NCBI RefSeq assembly: GCF_000718635.1
Contig: NZ_JOBF01000001.1
Location: 434,001-498,000 of the forward strand
From: Streptomyces varsoviensis
GTDB taxonomy: Bacteria > Actinomycetota > Actinomycetes > Streptomycetales > Streptomycetaceae
Direction: 5' to 3'
DNA: 64,000 nucleotides
A program made the translations under genes and the position numbers. Positions within the stretch are counted from its first letter, which is position 1. Every line of letters starts with the position of its first letter. The notes under the pieces were generated by a model. The model did no database searches, was not told the DNA's origin, and saw only the letters and a program-made list of their open reading frames with translations. Shown piece after piece: positions 1-8,116 of this stretch.

Positions 1-2
1 AG

Positions 3-1577
3 GTGATCATCGTCAACCCGCCCAACTCCAACACCGTCCTCGACGGCTCCGTGTGCACCGTCACCCGTCCCGAGGACCACACCGACTGGTCCAACTTCCC
101 GAGCCTGGGGGCCTTGACCCTCGCCTCGGCGCTCGCGGACGTCCCGGGCGTGACCCCCGTCTACATCGACGGCACGGTCGTGCCCTGGCCCACGCTGCTG
201 GAGTACATCGACACCCACGCGGGCGGCATTCTCGCCGTGTGCGCCAGCGCCCTGACCGCCACGTACGAGGCCGCCCTCGCGATCCTGGCGCATGCCAAGG
301 CGGTACGGCCGGCCATCCGGACCGTGGTCGGCAACGACCATTTCACGGCGCTGACGGAGCGGTGCCTGGCCAACCACCACGCCTGCGTCGACTTCGGGTT
401 CCGCGGCAACGAGGTCGTCGGCCCGTTCCGCGACCTCATCGCCGACCTGCGCCTCGGCAGGGTCCGCGCACCGGCCGCCTACCCCGGCATCGCGGTGTGG
501 GCGGGCGGGGCGGTCGTCCAGGCGCCGCAGCGGCCCGAGCCGGTCTTCACCGCCCTCCGCCATGAGCTCGTCGACGCCGCCTTCGACCACACCACGCCGT
601 ACAAGGCCAACTTCCAGACGCGCGTGGCGCCGCGGCTGCGCAAGATGCTCGGCGTGGACCTGCGCGCGGGCATGCCCGTGGAGATCGGCCGGGGCTGCAT
701 CAAGTTCCGCCGGGACGACGCCTGTTCGTTCTGCTCCATCCAGTTCGGCGGGATGTGGAAGAACGCGGTCGACGGCCCGGAGGCGGCGTGGCGGCTCATC
801 GAGCACATGAGCCGACGCACGTACGACTACCTCTACCTGACCGCCGACGAACTGCCCCTGACCTTCGGCGCTCTGCTGCGCTCCATGTACGAGCAGGCGC
901 CGCCGTGGTGGACGGGCACGCCGGAGAGCGACCGACCGGTCATGGTGGGCTACGCGCGCGCCGACGGGCTCTCCAACCCCCGCCACGCGGAAACGCTCCG
1001 CCGCCTCGGCGTCCGGCAGCTCATGGTGGGCCTGGACGCCGGGTCGCCGGTCTCCCTCAAGGCGATGAACAAGCCCTTGAGCCCCCTCAAGGAGGCCGAC
1101 CCGGCCCACCGGGCGGAGCTGATGTTCGAGCACAACGTACGGGCCATGCGCACCGCCCGCGAGCACGGCCTGCTGCTCAAGGTCGGCTTCGTCATCGGCC
1201 ACCTGGGCATGGGTCCCGAGCTGCTGGCCGACAACATCGCCTCCATGCGGCGCCTCGTCGACGAGGGGAAGGGCGTCATCGCCTCCCTCGACGTCGAAGT
1301 GCTCTCCCCCGAGCCCGGCTCGCTCGACTACCGCTATCTCACCGAACCGGAGGCGGCCGGCGCGGCGGCCCGGCGGCTGGGTCTCACCGTCGCCGCCGAG
1401 CCCGTCCGCCGTGAGATCGCCGCCCGTTGGCGGCACCGCGACGTCATCGACCGCGAGGCGGCGATGGCCGACTACGTGGCCGCGGTCATGCCCGGCCTGA
1501 CCCTCGGCGATCTCGCCGCGGCGCGCGGCGGACTGCGCGCGTACGGCAAGGCGGCGGGCATCGTCATCGGCGAGTGA
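3..1577 (+). CDS. Cobalamin-type radical SAM enzyme, phosphonate cluster
   Basis: The protein has 524 residues if the GTG at base 3 is the start; the window edge prevents checking an upstream start or RBS. The N-terminus (VNPP motif, then about 170 residues) resembles the cobalamin-binding half of B12 radical SAM proteins. The central part has three cysteines, C232, C241 and C244, in GRGCIKFRRDDACSFC, which would bind the 4Fe-4S cluster. Their spacing is CX8CX2C, not the usual CX3CX2C. The downstream core (VGYARADG, LMVGLDAGS, KVGFVIG) fits a radical SAM TIM barrel. It lies directly upstream of phosphonate genes in the same direction. Inference: it acts on a phosphonate or phosphinate intermediate, perhaps as a methyltransferase like PhpK of the phosphinothricin pathway. 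The exact reaction cannot be read from the sequence. Confidence 0.8.
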   Translation: MIIVNPPNSNTVLDGSVCTVTRPEDHTDWSNFPSLGALTLASALADVPGVTPVYIDGTVVPWPTLLEYIDTHAGGILAVCASALTATYEAALAILAHAKAVRPAIRTVVGNDHFTALTERCLANHHACVDFGFRGNEVVGPFRDLIADLRLGRVRAPAAYPGIAVWAGGAVVQAPQRPEPVFTALRHELVDAAFDHTTPYKANFQTRVAPRLRKMLGVDLRAGMPVEIGRGCIKFRRDDACSFCSIQFGGMWKNAVDGPEAAWRLIEHMSRRTYDYLYLTADELPLTFGALLRSMYEQAPPWWTGTPESDRPVMVGYARADGLSNPRHAETLRRLGVRQLMVGLDAGSPVSLKAMNKPLSPLKEADPAHRAELMFEHNVRAMRTAREHGLLLKVGFVIGHLGMGPELLADNIASMRRLVDEGKGVIASLDVEVLSPEPGSLDYRYLTEPEAAGAAARRLGLTVAAEPVRREIAARWRHRDVIDREAAMADYVAAVMPGLTLGDLAAARGGLRAYGKAAGIVIGE

Positions 1578-1732
1578 CGGCCGCCGCGGCGGCCGGCACG
1601 GAATCCGACGGCGTGCGGATCTATGGTCCTCGCGCGGCGGCCATATCGAATCATTGGTCATTCCCCTGAAGTGATCTCTCAATTGTGATTCCGTGCGATT
1701 CCTTCGTCGACCGATCATTAAGGGAGGGTGTC

Positions 1733-1763
1733 TTGACGGTGAATGGCGGGTAGCCGTTAGGAT
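1733..1763 (+). promoter_or_regulatory. Possible sigma70-type promoter before the phosphonate aldehyde dehydrogenase
   Basis: The 251-base gap between the radical SAM gene and the aldehyde dehydrogenase is AT-richer than its surroundings and holds TTGACG (1733-1738) and TAGGAT (1758-1763). These resemble the Streptomyces housekeeping -35 and -10 boxes. The spacing is 19 bases, slightly long. If real, it would start a transcript through the downstream phosphonate genes about 65 bases before the ATG. Confidence 0.4.
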
Positions 1764-1828
1764 TCCATCCAGCAAGAGTCCGAAGGTGAAAGAGGGATCA
1801 ATTCCGGCAGGAAGCGACAAGATTCACT

Positions 1829-3229
1829 ATGGAGTCGATCTTAAGCTGCGGACGTTGGTTGCGGTCCGATCGTGTCGTGGAGGTGCGCAGTCCCTACACC
1901 GGCGAGGTCGTGGGGCGGGTGGGTCAAGCGACGGTAAAGCAGGTGAATGATGCGATCAATTCGGCGAAGAGCTACCGGTGTTCACTGACCGCCTTCGAGC
2001 GGAGCGAAGTTCTCTCCCGGACGGCCGATCGCATTCACGCCGACGCCGAAGTGTTCATGCGGTCGATCGTGGACGAGACGGGGAATGCGCGTAAGGACGC
2101 GGCCACCGAGGTGCGGCGCGCCGTCGCGCAGCTCCGGTTCGGCGCGGAGGAGGCCAAGCGCCTCGTCGGCGAGAGCATCACCACGGACGTCACGGACTAC
2201 GGGGCGCGCCGGCTGGCGGTCACCCTGGTCGAACCGATCGGCCTGGTCTGCGCCATCACGCCGTTCAACCGGCCGCTCAACCAGGTGGCCACCAAGGTCG
2301 TGCCGGCCCTCGCCGTCGGCGACAGCGTGCTCGTCAAGCCGTCCGAGAAGGCGCCGCTCACGGCGGTGCTGTTCGTCCGGGCGCTGCTGGACAGCGGGCT
2401 GCCCGCCGAAATGATCTCGCTGGTGACGGGGGACCCGCGAGAGATCGGCGACGCGCTGGTCGGCTCCGACCTCATCGACATGGTCACCTTCACCGGCAGC
2501 GCAGCCGTCGGCAAGGCGATCGCGCGCCGCATCGGGATGATCCGCAGCGCCTTCGAACTCGGCGACAGCGGCGCCCTGGTCGTGGCCGACGACGCGGATC
2601 TGACGGCCGCCGCCGCGGCCGCGGCCGCCGGGGCGTTCTCGACGGCGGGGCAGTCCTGCCGCGGAGTCAAGCGAATCCTGGTCCACGAGGACGTCGCCGA
2701 CGCCTTCACGGACCTCCTGGTGGCGGCGGCCGAGCGGCTGACCGTCGGCGACCCGTGGGACGCCAAGACCGACATCGGGACGCTCATCGACGAACAGGCC
2801 GCGGGACAGGTCGAATCGAGGGTCGCCGAGGCCGTGAACAGAGGCGCGCGGCTGCGCGCCGGCGGGCACCGGCACGGGGCGCAGTTCTGGCCGACCGTCC
2901 TCGACCACGTCGACCGCGACGCGCCGCTGGTGCGCGAGGAGACGTTCGGGCCGTGCGCCCCGGTCATCCGCGTCGGCGGCATGGACGAAGCGATGAATTA
3001 CCTCAATTCCGGTCGTTACGGTCTCCAGACGGGCGTGTTCACCCAGCGGATCGGCGATGCCATGAAGATGGCGCGCGGACTTCAGGCCGGCGCCGTGGTG
3101 ATCAATGGCGGCCCGCAATTCGAGTCGCCCAACATTCCCTTCGGCGGTGTCAAGGACAGCGGCCACGGGCGCGAGGGCGTGCGTTACGCCATGCGCGAGA
3201 TGTCCCGTATCAAGACCCTGGTTCTCTGA
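1829..3229 (+). CDS. phpJ: NAD-dependent aldehyde dehydrogenase, probable phosphonoformaldehyde dehydrogenase (PhpJ-like)
   Basis: This is a 466-residue aldehyde dehydrogenase superfamily protein of normal length. It has the PFNRPLNQVATK and KPSEKAP cofactor-binding segments, FTGSAAVG, a general-base Glu in FELGDSGA (the family's ELGG is changed), the catalytic Cys in AGQSCRG, and EETFGP. It sits between a radical SAM gene and the D-2-hydroxyacid dehydrogenase. In the phosphinothricin pathway the homologous PhpJ is proposed to oxidise phosphonoformaldehyde to phosphonoformate; oxidation of phosphonoacetaldehyde is the alternative. Codon 5 (1841-1843) is TTA, the rare leucine codon read by the bldA tRNA, so translation is probably developmentally controlled. 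An AGGAAG lies about 14 bases before the ATG, which is rather far for an RBS. Confidence 0.8.
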   Translation: MESILSCGRWLRSDRVVEVRSPYTGEVVGRVGQATVKQVNDAINSAKSYRCSLTAFERSEVLSRTADRIHADAEVFMRSIVDETGNARKDAATEVRRAVAQLRFGAEEAKRLVGESITTDVTDYGARRLAVTLVEPIGLVCAITPFNRPLNQVATKVVPALAVGDSVLVKPSEKAPLTAVLFVRALLDSGLPAEMISLVTGDPREIGDALVGSDLIDMVTFTGSAAVGKAIARRIGMIRSAFELGDSGALVVADDADLTAAAAAAAAGAFSTAGQSCRGVKRILVHEDVADAFTDLLVAAAERLTVGDPWDAKTDIGTLIDEQAAGQVESRVAEAVNRGARLRAGGHRHGAQFWPTVLDHVDRDAPLVREETFGPCAPVIRVGGMDEAMNYLNSGRYGLQTGVFTQRIGDAMKMARGLQAGAVVINGGPQFESPNIPFGGVKDSGHGREGVRYAMREMSRIKTLVL

Positions 3230-3357
3230 CTTTCCGCGCACAGTACGCGAAGAAGCACGCCATAGCTTGGCGGAGGAAACCGCGAGCCGTGAAATTCCGC
3301 GCCCGCGCGGCGCCGGCGGTCTCCCTTTCGCCCCTGAGCCCAGTGAGGTGATGACCT

Positions 3358-4374
3358 GTGCCCGTCGTCGTTTACACCGACCCCGCGTGGGCGGTCGGTC
3401 CGGAAGGGGCCGTCGATGCCTCGCGGGCCGATATCGAGCACGGTGTGTACGGCGCGGAGATCGATATGCGATTCGGCCCGTACCGCGATGGCGCCTTCGA
3501 CGTCAGCGGAAAGGAATTCCTGCGCACCCTGGAAGGGGCCGATGCCGTCGCCGTCTACCGGGCCAGAATCACCCAGGAGGTCATCGACGTCCTCAAGCCG
3601 ACCTGCCGCGTCGTCGCCCGGCAGGGCGTCGGAGTCGACAACCTGAACGCGGAGCTGCTGGCCGCGAACGGCATCCTGGGCTTCAACGTCCCCGACTACT
3701 GCGTGGACGAGGTCAGCAGCCACACCGTGGCGATGCTGCTCGCCCTGGAGCGCGGCCTCATCGTGCAGGACCGCCTGGTCAAGGACGGGAAGTGGAACAT
3801 ACACGGCGGCGGCGTGCCCCCGCGCACCGCCGACCGCCGCGTCGGCGTCATCGGCTTCGGCCGCATCGGGCGGGCCACCGCCCGCAAGCTCCAGCCGTTC
3901 TACGGCCAGGTCCTGGCCCACGACCCGTACGTGCACGCCGACCTGATGCGCGGCTACGGCGTCCACCCCCGTCCCTCCCTGGCCGGCCTGCTGGCCGACG
4001 CGCACGCCGTCGTCGTGCACGCCCCGCTGGACGCGACCACGCGGAACATGCTCAACGACGACACGCTGGAGGCCCTGACGCCCGGCGCCCTGCTCGTGAA
4101 CACGGCCCGCGGCGCCCTGGTGGAGCCCGAGGCGGTGCTGGAGCGGCTGCGCGACGGGCGGCTCGGCGGCTACGCGGCGGACGTGTTCGCGCCGGAGAAC
4201 CCCTGCGACCACCCGGTGAACAAGGAGATCCTCACCTTCCCCAACACCGTGGTCAGCTCCCACCGGGCGTTCCTGTCCGACGCCGCCGAGCACAGCCAGC
4301 GGCTGCGCCTCGCCCAGGAGGTCCGGCGCGTCCTCGTCTCCGGCGAACCCCCGCTCTTCGGCCGCCTGGCCTGA
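3358..4374 (+). CDS. phpE: D-2-hydroxyacid dehydrogenase, probable hydroxymethylphosphonate dehydrogenase (PhpE-like)
   Basis: This 338-residue NAD-dependent D-2-hydroxyacid (phosphoglycerate-type) dehydrogenase has the Rossmann motif GFGRIG at 166-171 followed by D189 (NAD preference). The catalytic set is complete: R251 (NTARGALV), E280 (VFAPENP) and H302 (SSHRAF). The GTG start is preceded by GAGG at about 10 bases. Beside a HEPD gene the best reading is a PhpE homologue, which in the phosphinothricin pathway is proposed to oxidise hydroxymethylphosphonate to phosphonoformaldehyde for the aldehyde dehydrogenase upstream. The family assignment is firm. The substrate is inferred from context. 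Confidence 0.82.
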   Translation: MPVVVYTDPAWAVGPEGAVDASRADIEHGVYGAEIDMRFGPYRDGAFDVSGKEFLRTLEGADAVAVYRARITQEVIDVLKPTCRVVARQGVGVDNLNAELLAANGILGFNVPDYCVDEVSSHTVAMLLALERGLIVQDRLVKDGKWNIHGGGVPPRTADRRVGVIGFGRIGRATARKLQPFYGQVLAHDPYVHADLMRGYGVHPRPSLAGLLADAHAVVVHAPLDATTRNMLNDDTLEALTPGALLVNTARGALVEPEAVLERLRDGRLGGYAADVFAPENPCDHPVNKEILTFPNTVVSSHRAFLSDAAEHSQRLRLAQEVRRVLVSGEPPLFGRLA

Positions 4375-4454
4375 CCGCCCGGGCCGGCCGGCGACACCGA
4401 GGGGCCCGGCCGCCCACGGACCCGAGCGACCAACGGCCCCGAGCCACCGACGGC

Positions 4455-4509
4455 CCCGACCGACCGCCCGGCCCGACCGACTGCCCGGCCCGACCGACCG
4501 CCCGCCCGG
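4455..4509. repeat. Short tandem repeat in the phpE-phpC intergenic gap
   Basis: Three imperfect copies of a 17-base C-rich unit (CCCGACCGACCGCCCGG) follow one another; the last is stretched by four bases. They fill part of the 178-base gap after the hydroxyacid dehydrogenase gene. No function is evident. Confidence 0.6.
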
Positions 4510-4552
4510 CCCGGGCCCCCGCCGGCTCGGAGCCACGACAGAGGGAGAGACC

Positions 4553-5821
4553 ATGCCCACCGCCCCCGGGCCGTCCCGACTACCGGCGGCCCACGACCTC
4601 CTCGACCGCGCCCGCCGCCCGTACCACCTGCCCGTACCCGCGTACGTGCCGACCCGCGTCGTCTTCGGCGAGGGCGCGGCGGCCGGCCTCGCCGAGACCG
4701 TCCGCGACCGGTTCGGGGACCGGGGGCTCCGGCGCGTCCTGGTGCTCATCGGGCGGCGGTCGGCGGCCAAGCCGTGGCAGGAGGCAGCCGTAGACGCGGG
4801 CCGGCGGCTGGGCGAGGCCGTCGTGGTGGAGAACCCGCGGACCAACCCGACGCCCGAGAGCATCCAGACGGTGCTGGCCGCCGCGCGGCGCCACCGCGCC
4901 GACGCGGTGGTGGCCATCGGCGGCGGCAGCGTGCTGGACACCGGCAAGACCGTGGCCCTGCTCGCGGGCGGCACGCGGACGGTCGAGGAGGCGCTGCGCA
5001 CGGGCGTGCCCGAGGCCCGTACCACCGCCCTGGCGGCCGTGCCGACGACGGCCGGCAGCGGCGCCGAGGCCACCCGCACCGCCACCGTCTGGGACGAACG
5101 CGCCCAGCGCAAACGCGCGCTGGACCACCCCGGCCTCTTCCCGGACCTCGCGGTCGTCGACCCGCTGCTGACGATGAGCGCGCCCGACGCGGTGTGGGCG
5201 GGCTGCGGGCTGGACGCGCTGTCGCAGGCGGTCGAGGCCAGTTGGGCGGTGGCCGCCACCGCGGAGTCCGCGCGGTTCAGCCTGCCCGCCGTGCGGCTGG
5301 CCGCCGATGGCCTCGACGCGGTCCTCGCCGACCCCGCGGCCCCCCGCGCTCGTACGCTCCTCAGCTACGCGAGCGTCTTCGCCGGGCTCGCGATCGCCGC
5401 GACCCGCACCACCGTCCCGCACGCGGTCTCGTACCCGCTGACCATGCGTTGGGGCATCCCGCACGGCCACGCCTGCGCCCTGACCCTCGGCGCGGTGCTG
5501 TGCTTCAACGCGGCCGTCACCGACCGCGACTGCCGCGACCCGCGCGGCGCCGGCCACAGCAGGGACGCGCTGCGCGCGATCACCGCGGGGCTGCGCGCCC
5601 CGACGCCGGCCGCCGCGCGCCGCCGCCTCGACGATCTGCTGCGGCGGCTGCGCCTGCCCGATCTGCGCGCCTACGGACACGCGGACTGCACGGACATCGT
5701 CGACGACGTCGTCTCGTACAGCCGCTTCGACAACAACCCCCGCCAGATGACCCGGACGCAACTCGCGGCGCTGCTGAGCGCGGAGAGCGCCCGCCGACCC
5801 CCTGGGAGGCACACCCCATGA
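4553..5821 (+). CDS. phpC: Iron-containing alcohol dehydrogenase, probable phosphonoacetaldehyde reductase (PhpC-like)
   Basis: This 422-residue group III alcohol dehydrogenase has the cofactor loop AIGGGSVLDTGK (GGGS at 123-126) and VPTTAGSGAEAT. Metal-site positions include D221 and the later histidines of VPHAVSYPL and PHGHA. The second usual metal ligand, His in DALTHA, is Gln here (Q225, GLDALSQAVEA). In phosphonate clusters this family (PhpC, FomC) reduces phosphonoacetaldehyde to 2-hydroxyethylphosphonate, the substrate of the next gene. Its stop codon overlaps the next start as ATGA, so the two are translationally coupled. The C-terminus is longer than in typical 380-residue members. 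Confidence 0.85.
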   Translation: MPTAPGPSRLPAAHDLLDRARRPYHLPVPAYVPTRVVFGEGAAAGLAETVRDRFGDRGLRRVLVLIGRRSAAKPWQEAAVDAGRRLGEAVVVENPRTNPTPESIQTVLAAARRHRADAVVAIGGGSVLDTGKTVALLAGGTRTVEEALRTGVPEARTTALAAVPTTAGSGAEATRTATVWDERAQRKRALDHPGLFPDLAVVDPLLTMSAPDAVWAGCGLDALSQAVEASWAVAATAESARFSLPAVRLAADGLDAVLADPAAPRARTLLSYASVFAGLAIAATRTTVPHAVSYPLTMRWGIPHGHACALTLGAVLCFNAAVTDRDCRDPRGAGHSRDALRAITAGLRAPTPAAARRRLDDLLRRLRLPDLRAYGHADCTDIVDDVVSYSRFDNNPRQMTRTQLAALLSAESARRPPGRHTP

Positions 5822-7170
5822 CGGCTACGGTCTCCGTGGACCTCTACAAGCTCATGCACTGGCTCAACGCGCGCAAGCTCACCCCCGACCACGTGCTCGA
5901 CCTCACCGGCATCAAGCTGGACCTCGGCGCCGGCGAGGCCGGCGGCCGGCTCACGCTCCCGGAGCCGGAGCTGCGGCGGCTGGCCGCCGCCCTGGACATC
6001 GCCCCCGCCCAACTGGCCCCGGGCGCCGGGCGGACGCCCGCCGCGATCTTCCAGAGCCGCGCCGAGACGGAGGCGACCCGGCGCGCGGTGCGGCGCGACG
6101 GCATCCACTTCTACAACTACTACTCGCTGCCCGCCCCCTCGGGGTACATCGCCCCGGTCATCCTCGACATCCTCTGCCCCGCGGACCGGCTGCCCCAGCT
6201 CAACAACGGCCACCTGGAGCCGGCCATCACCGTGAACATCGGGCCCGGCGACATCCACGGCCGCTGGGGCACCGAGATCACCGAGCTGAACTGGGCGGTG
6301 CTGAGGGCCAACCGGACCGCCGGGCACGAGTGGATCATCGGCGACTCGTACCTCGAACCGTCCTACCGGCCGCACAGCTACTCGCTGGCCGGCGACGAGA
6401 GCGCCCGCATCATCTCCTACACCGCCAAGTCCAACCTGCACGCCCTGCTGACGCTGGCCAACGACTGGCCGGACGGCTCGTACGACCGGTTCGTCGCGGA
6501 CTGGTCCGCCGGCGACCAGGCGGCGATGCTGGGCATCGCCATGGCCCGCAGGGCGTACGGGCCGCGGGCGCTGGCGGCGGCCGCGGACGTGCCGCGGGAC
6601 GCGGTCGAACGGTGCCTGGCCGGCGACCAGGACGCCCTGGACACGGCGGCGCTGCGGCGCGTCGGCGCGCTCCTCGGCGTCGACCACCGGCTGCTGCTGC
6701 CGCCCGAGCCGCTGCACGACGAGATCGGCAAGACCTGGTGCACGATCGAGCAGGGCATCGCGTCCGTACGGGAATTCGGCGGGTACCGCGCCGCCTCCAT
6801 GGCCGGCGCCCCCCAACTGCCCGACCTGGTCGGGCTGTACCTCGCCGTGGACCGCGAGGAGCGCGCGCCGCTCGACCTGTTCGACCACGGCGCGAGCCAC
6901 TTCCTGGTGACCCGCGGCACCCCCACGGCCTGGTGGACCGAGCCGGACGGCACCGTACGGGAACAGCCGCTGGCCCCCGACGACAGCCTGTGGGTAGCCC
7001 CCTGCGTCGCCCACGGCTTCAGCGGCGCCGGTGCCCTGATCAAGCTGGGCAACGGCGAGGGCTACGGCTATCTGGAGCACCTGGAGCTGAACCACACCGT
7101 CCACCGCGAGGCCACCCTGCGCCGCGCCCGCCACGACCGCGCGGACTGGGGCTACGAGCCCGCCACGTGA
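5818..7170 (+). CDS. phpD: 2-Hydroxyethylphosphonate dioxygenase (HEPD, PhpD-like)
   Basis: The 450-residue protein matches the HEPD/methylphosphonate synthase family in length and layout: helix-turn-helix-like segments alternating with cupin domains in two halves. The non-haem iron ligands are visible as H132 (NNGHLEP), E180 and H186 (EPSYRPH). They correspond to the His-Glu-His set known for PhpD. An acidic ligand here favours HEPD over methylphosphonate synthase, which I recall as using Gln. The expected reaction is O2-dependent C-C cleavage of 2-hydroxyethylphosphonate to hydroxymethylphosphonate and formate. The start overlaps the phpC-like stop (ATGA), and the PEP mutase gene follows after 25 bases. 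Confidence 0.88.
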   Translation: MTATVSVDLYKLMHWLNARKLTPDHVLDLTGIKLDLGAGEAGGRLTLPEPELRRLAAALDIAPAQLAPGAGRTPAAIFQSRAETEATRRAVRRDGIHFYNYYSLPAPSGYIAPVILDILCPADRLPQLNNGHLEPAITVNIGPGDIHGRWGTEITELNWAVLRANRTAGHEWIIGDSYLEPSYRPHSYSLAGDESARIISYTAKSNLHALLTLANDWPDGSYDRFVADWSAGDQAAMLGIAMARRAYGPRALAAAADVPRDAVERCLAGDQDALDTAALRRVGALLGVDHRLLLPPEPLHDEIGKTWCTIEQGIASVREFGGYRAASMAGAPQLPDLVGLYLAVDREERAPLDLFDHGASHFLVTRGTPTAWWTEPDGTVREQPLAPDDSLWVAPCVAHGFSGAGALIKLGNGEGYGYLEHLELNHTVHREATLRRARHDRADWGYEPAT

Positions 7171-7195
7171 GACCCCGTTCGAGAGGAGCAGAACG

Positions 7196-8116
7196 ATGGA
7201 CAGCACACAGCGATTCACCTCCGCGGCGTCCAAGTCCGCCCGGATGCGGAAGTTACTCGACTCGCCCGGCCTCAGCTTCCTGATGGAGGCGCACAACGGG
7301 CTGTCCGCGCGCATCGTGCAGGACGTGGGCTTCGCCGGCATCTGGGCGTCCGGATTCTCGATCTCCACCGCGCTCGGCGTGCGGGACAGCAACGAGATCT
7401 CCGCCGGCGAAGTGCTCGACGCCGTCGGCTACATGGCCGACGCCACCACCATCCCGATCATGGTCGACGGCGACACCGGCTACGGGAACTTCAACAACGC
7501 CCGCCGGTTCGTCCGCCAGTTGTGCCGGTTGGACGTCTCGGCGGTCTGCATCGAGGACAAGCTGTTCCCGAAGACCAACTCGTTCATCGGCGACGAGCAG
7601 CCCCTCGCGGACGTCGACGAGTTCTGCGGCAAGATCGCCGCCTGCAAGGACAGCCAGACCGACGGCGACTTCTCCGTCATCGCCCGCGTCGAGGCGCTGG
7701 TCTCCGGCCGCGGCCTCGCCGAGGCCCTCGACCGGGGCGAGGCGTACCGGCGGGCCGGGGCGGACGCCGTCTTCATCCACTCCAAGAGCAAGGACGGCAA
7801 GGAGATCCTGGCCTTCGCCGAGGAGTGGGCGCGGCGCTGCCCCCTGGTGATCACGCCCACCACGTACCACGCGGTCGGCGTCGAGGCGTTCGAGCGCGCG
7901 GGCGTCTCGACGCTCATCTGGGCCAACCAGAACATGCGCGCCTCGGTGCAGGCGATGCGCGACGTCAGCCGGGCCGTCTTCGAGAACAACCGGCTCAGCG
8001 ACGTCGAGCCGGCCCTCGCCCCGGTCAAGGAGATCTTCGACTTCCTCGACTACGCCGAACTCGACGAAGCGGGCCGCCGCTACCTGCCGGCCGGCGCCCC
8101 CGAGGCCACCTCGTGA
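7196..8116 (+). CDS. pepM: Phosphoenolpyruvate mutase
   Basis: This 306-residue member of the isocitrate lyase/PEP mutase superfamily carries the mutase hallmark EDKX5NS (E120-S129, EDKLFPKTNS) and the metal/substrate loop DGDTGYGN at 91-98. It rearranges PEP to phosphonopyruvate, the C-P bond-forming entry to nearly all phosphonates, and so defines this region as a phosphonate cluster. Codon 20 (7253-7255) is TTA, so translation should depend on the bldA tRNA. The ATG has a GAGAGGAG RBS upstream. The stop overlaps the decarboxylase start as GTGA. Confidence 0.97.
   Translation: MDSTQRFTSAASKSARMRKLLDSPGLSFLMEAHNGLSARIVQDVGFAGIWASGFSISTALGVRDSNEISAGEVLDAVGYMADATTIPIMVDGDTGYGNFNNARRFVRQLCRLDVSAVCIEDKLFPKTNSFIGDEQPLADVDEFCGKIAACKDSQTDGDFSVIARVEALVSGRGLAEALDRGEAYRRAGADAVFIHSKSKDGKEILAFAEEWARRCPLVITPTTYHAVGVEAFERAGVSTLIWANQNMRASVQAMRDVSRAVFENNRLSDVEPALAPVKEIFDFLDYAELDEAGRRYLPAGAPEATS

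Noticed and set aside
3184..5259. 691-residue minus-strand frame across phpE/phpC
   Set aside because: It is composed of Ser/Arg/Ala-rich sequence with no family motifs and lies wholly opposite two well-supported dehydrogenase genes; high GC content keeps such frames open.
5818..7170. Methylphosphonate synthase instead of HEPD
   Set aside because: The metal ligands H132, E180 and H186 follow the HEPD pattern, and PhpE/PhpJ-like genes for its product are adjacent. MPnS-type ligands would be expected to include Gln.
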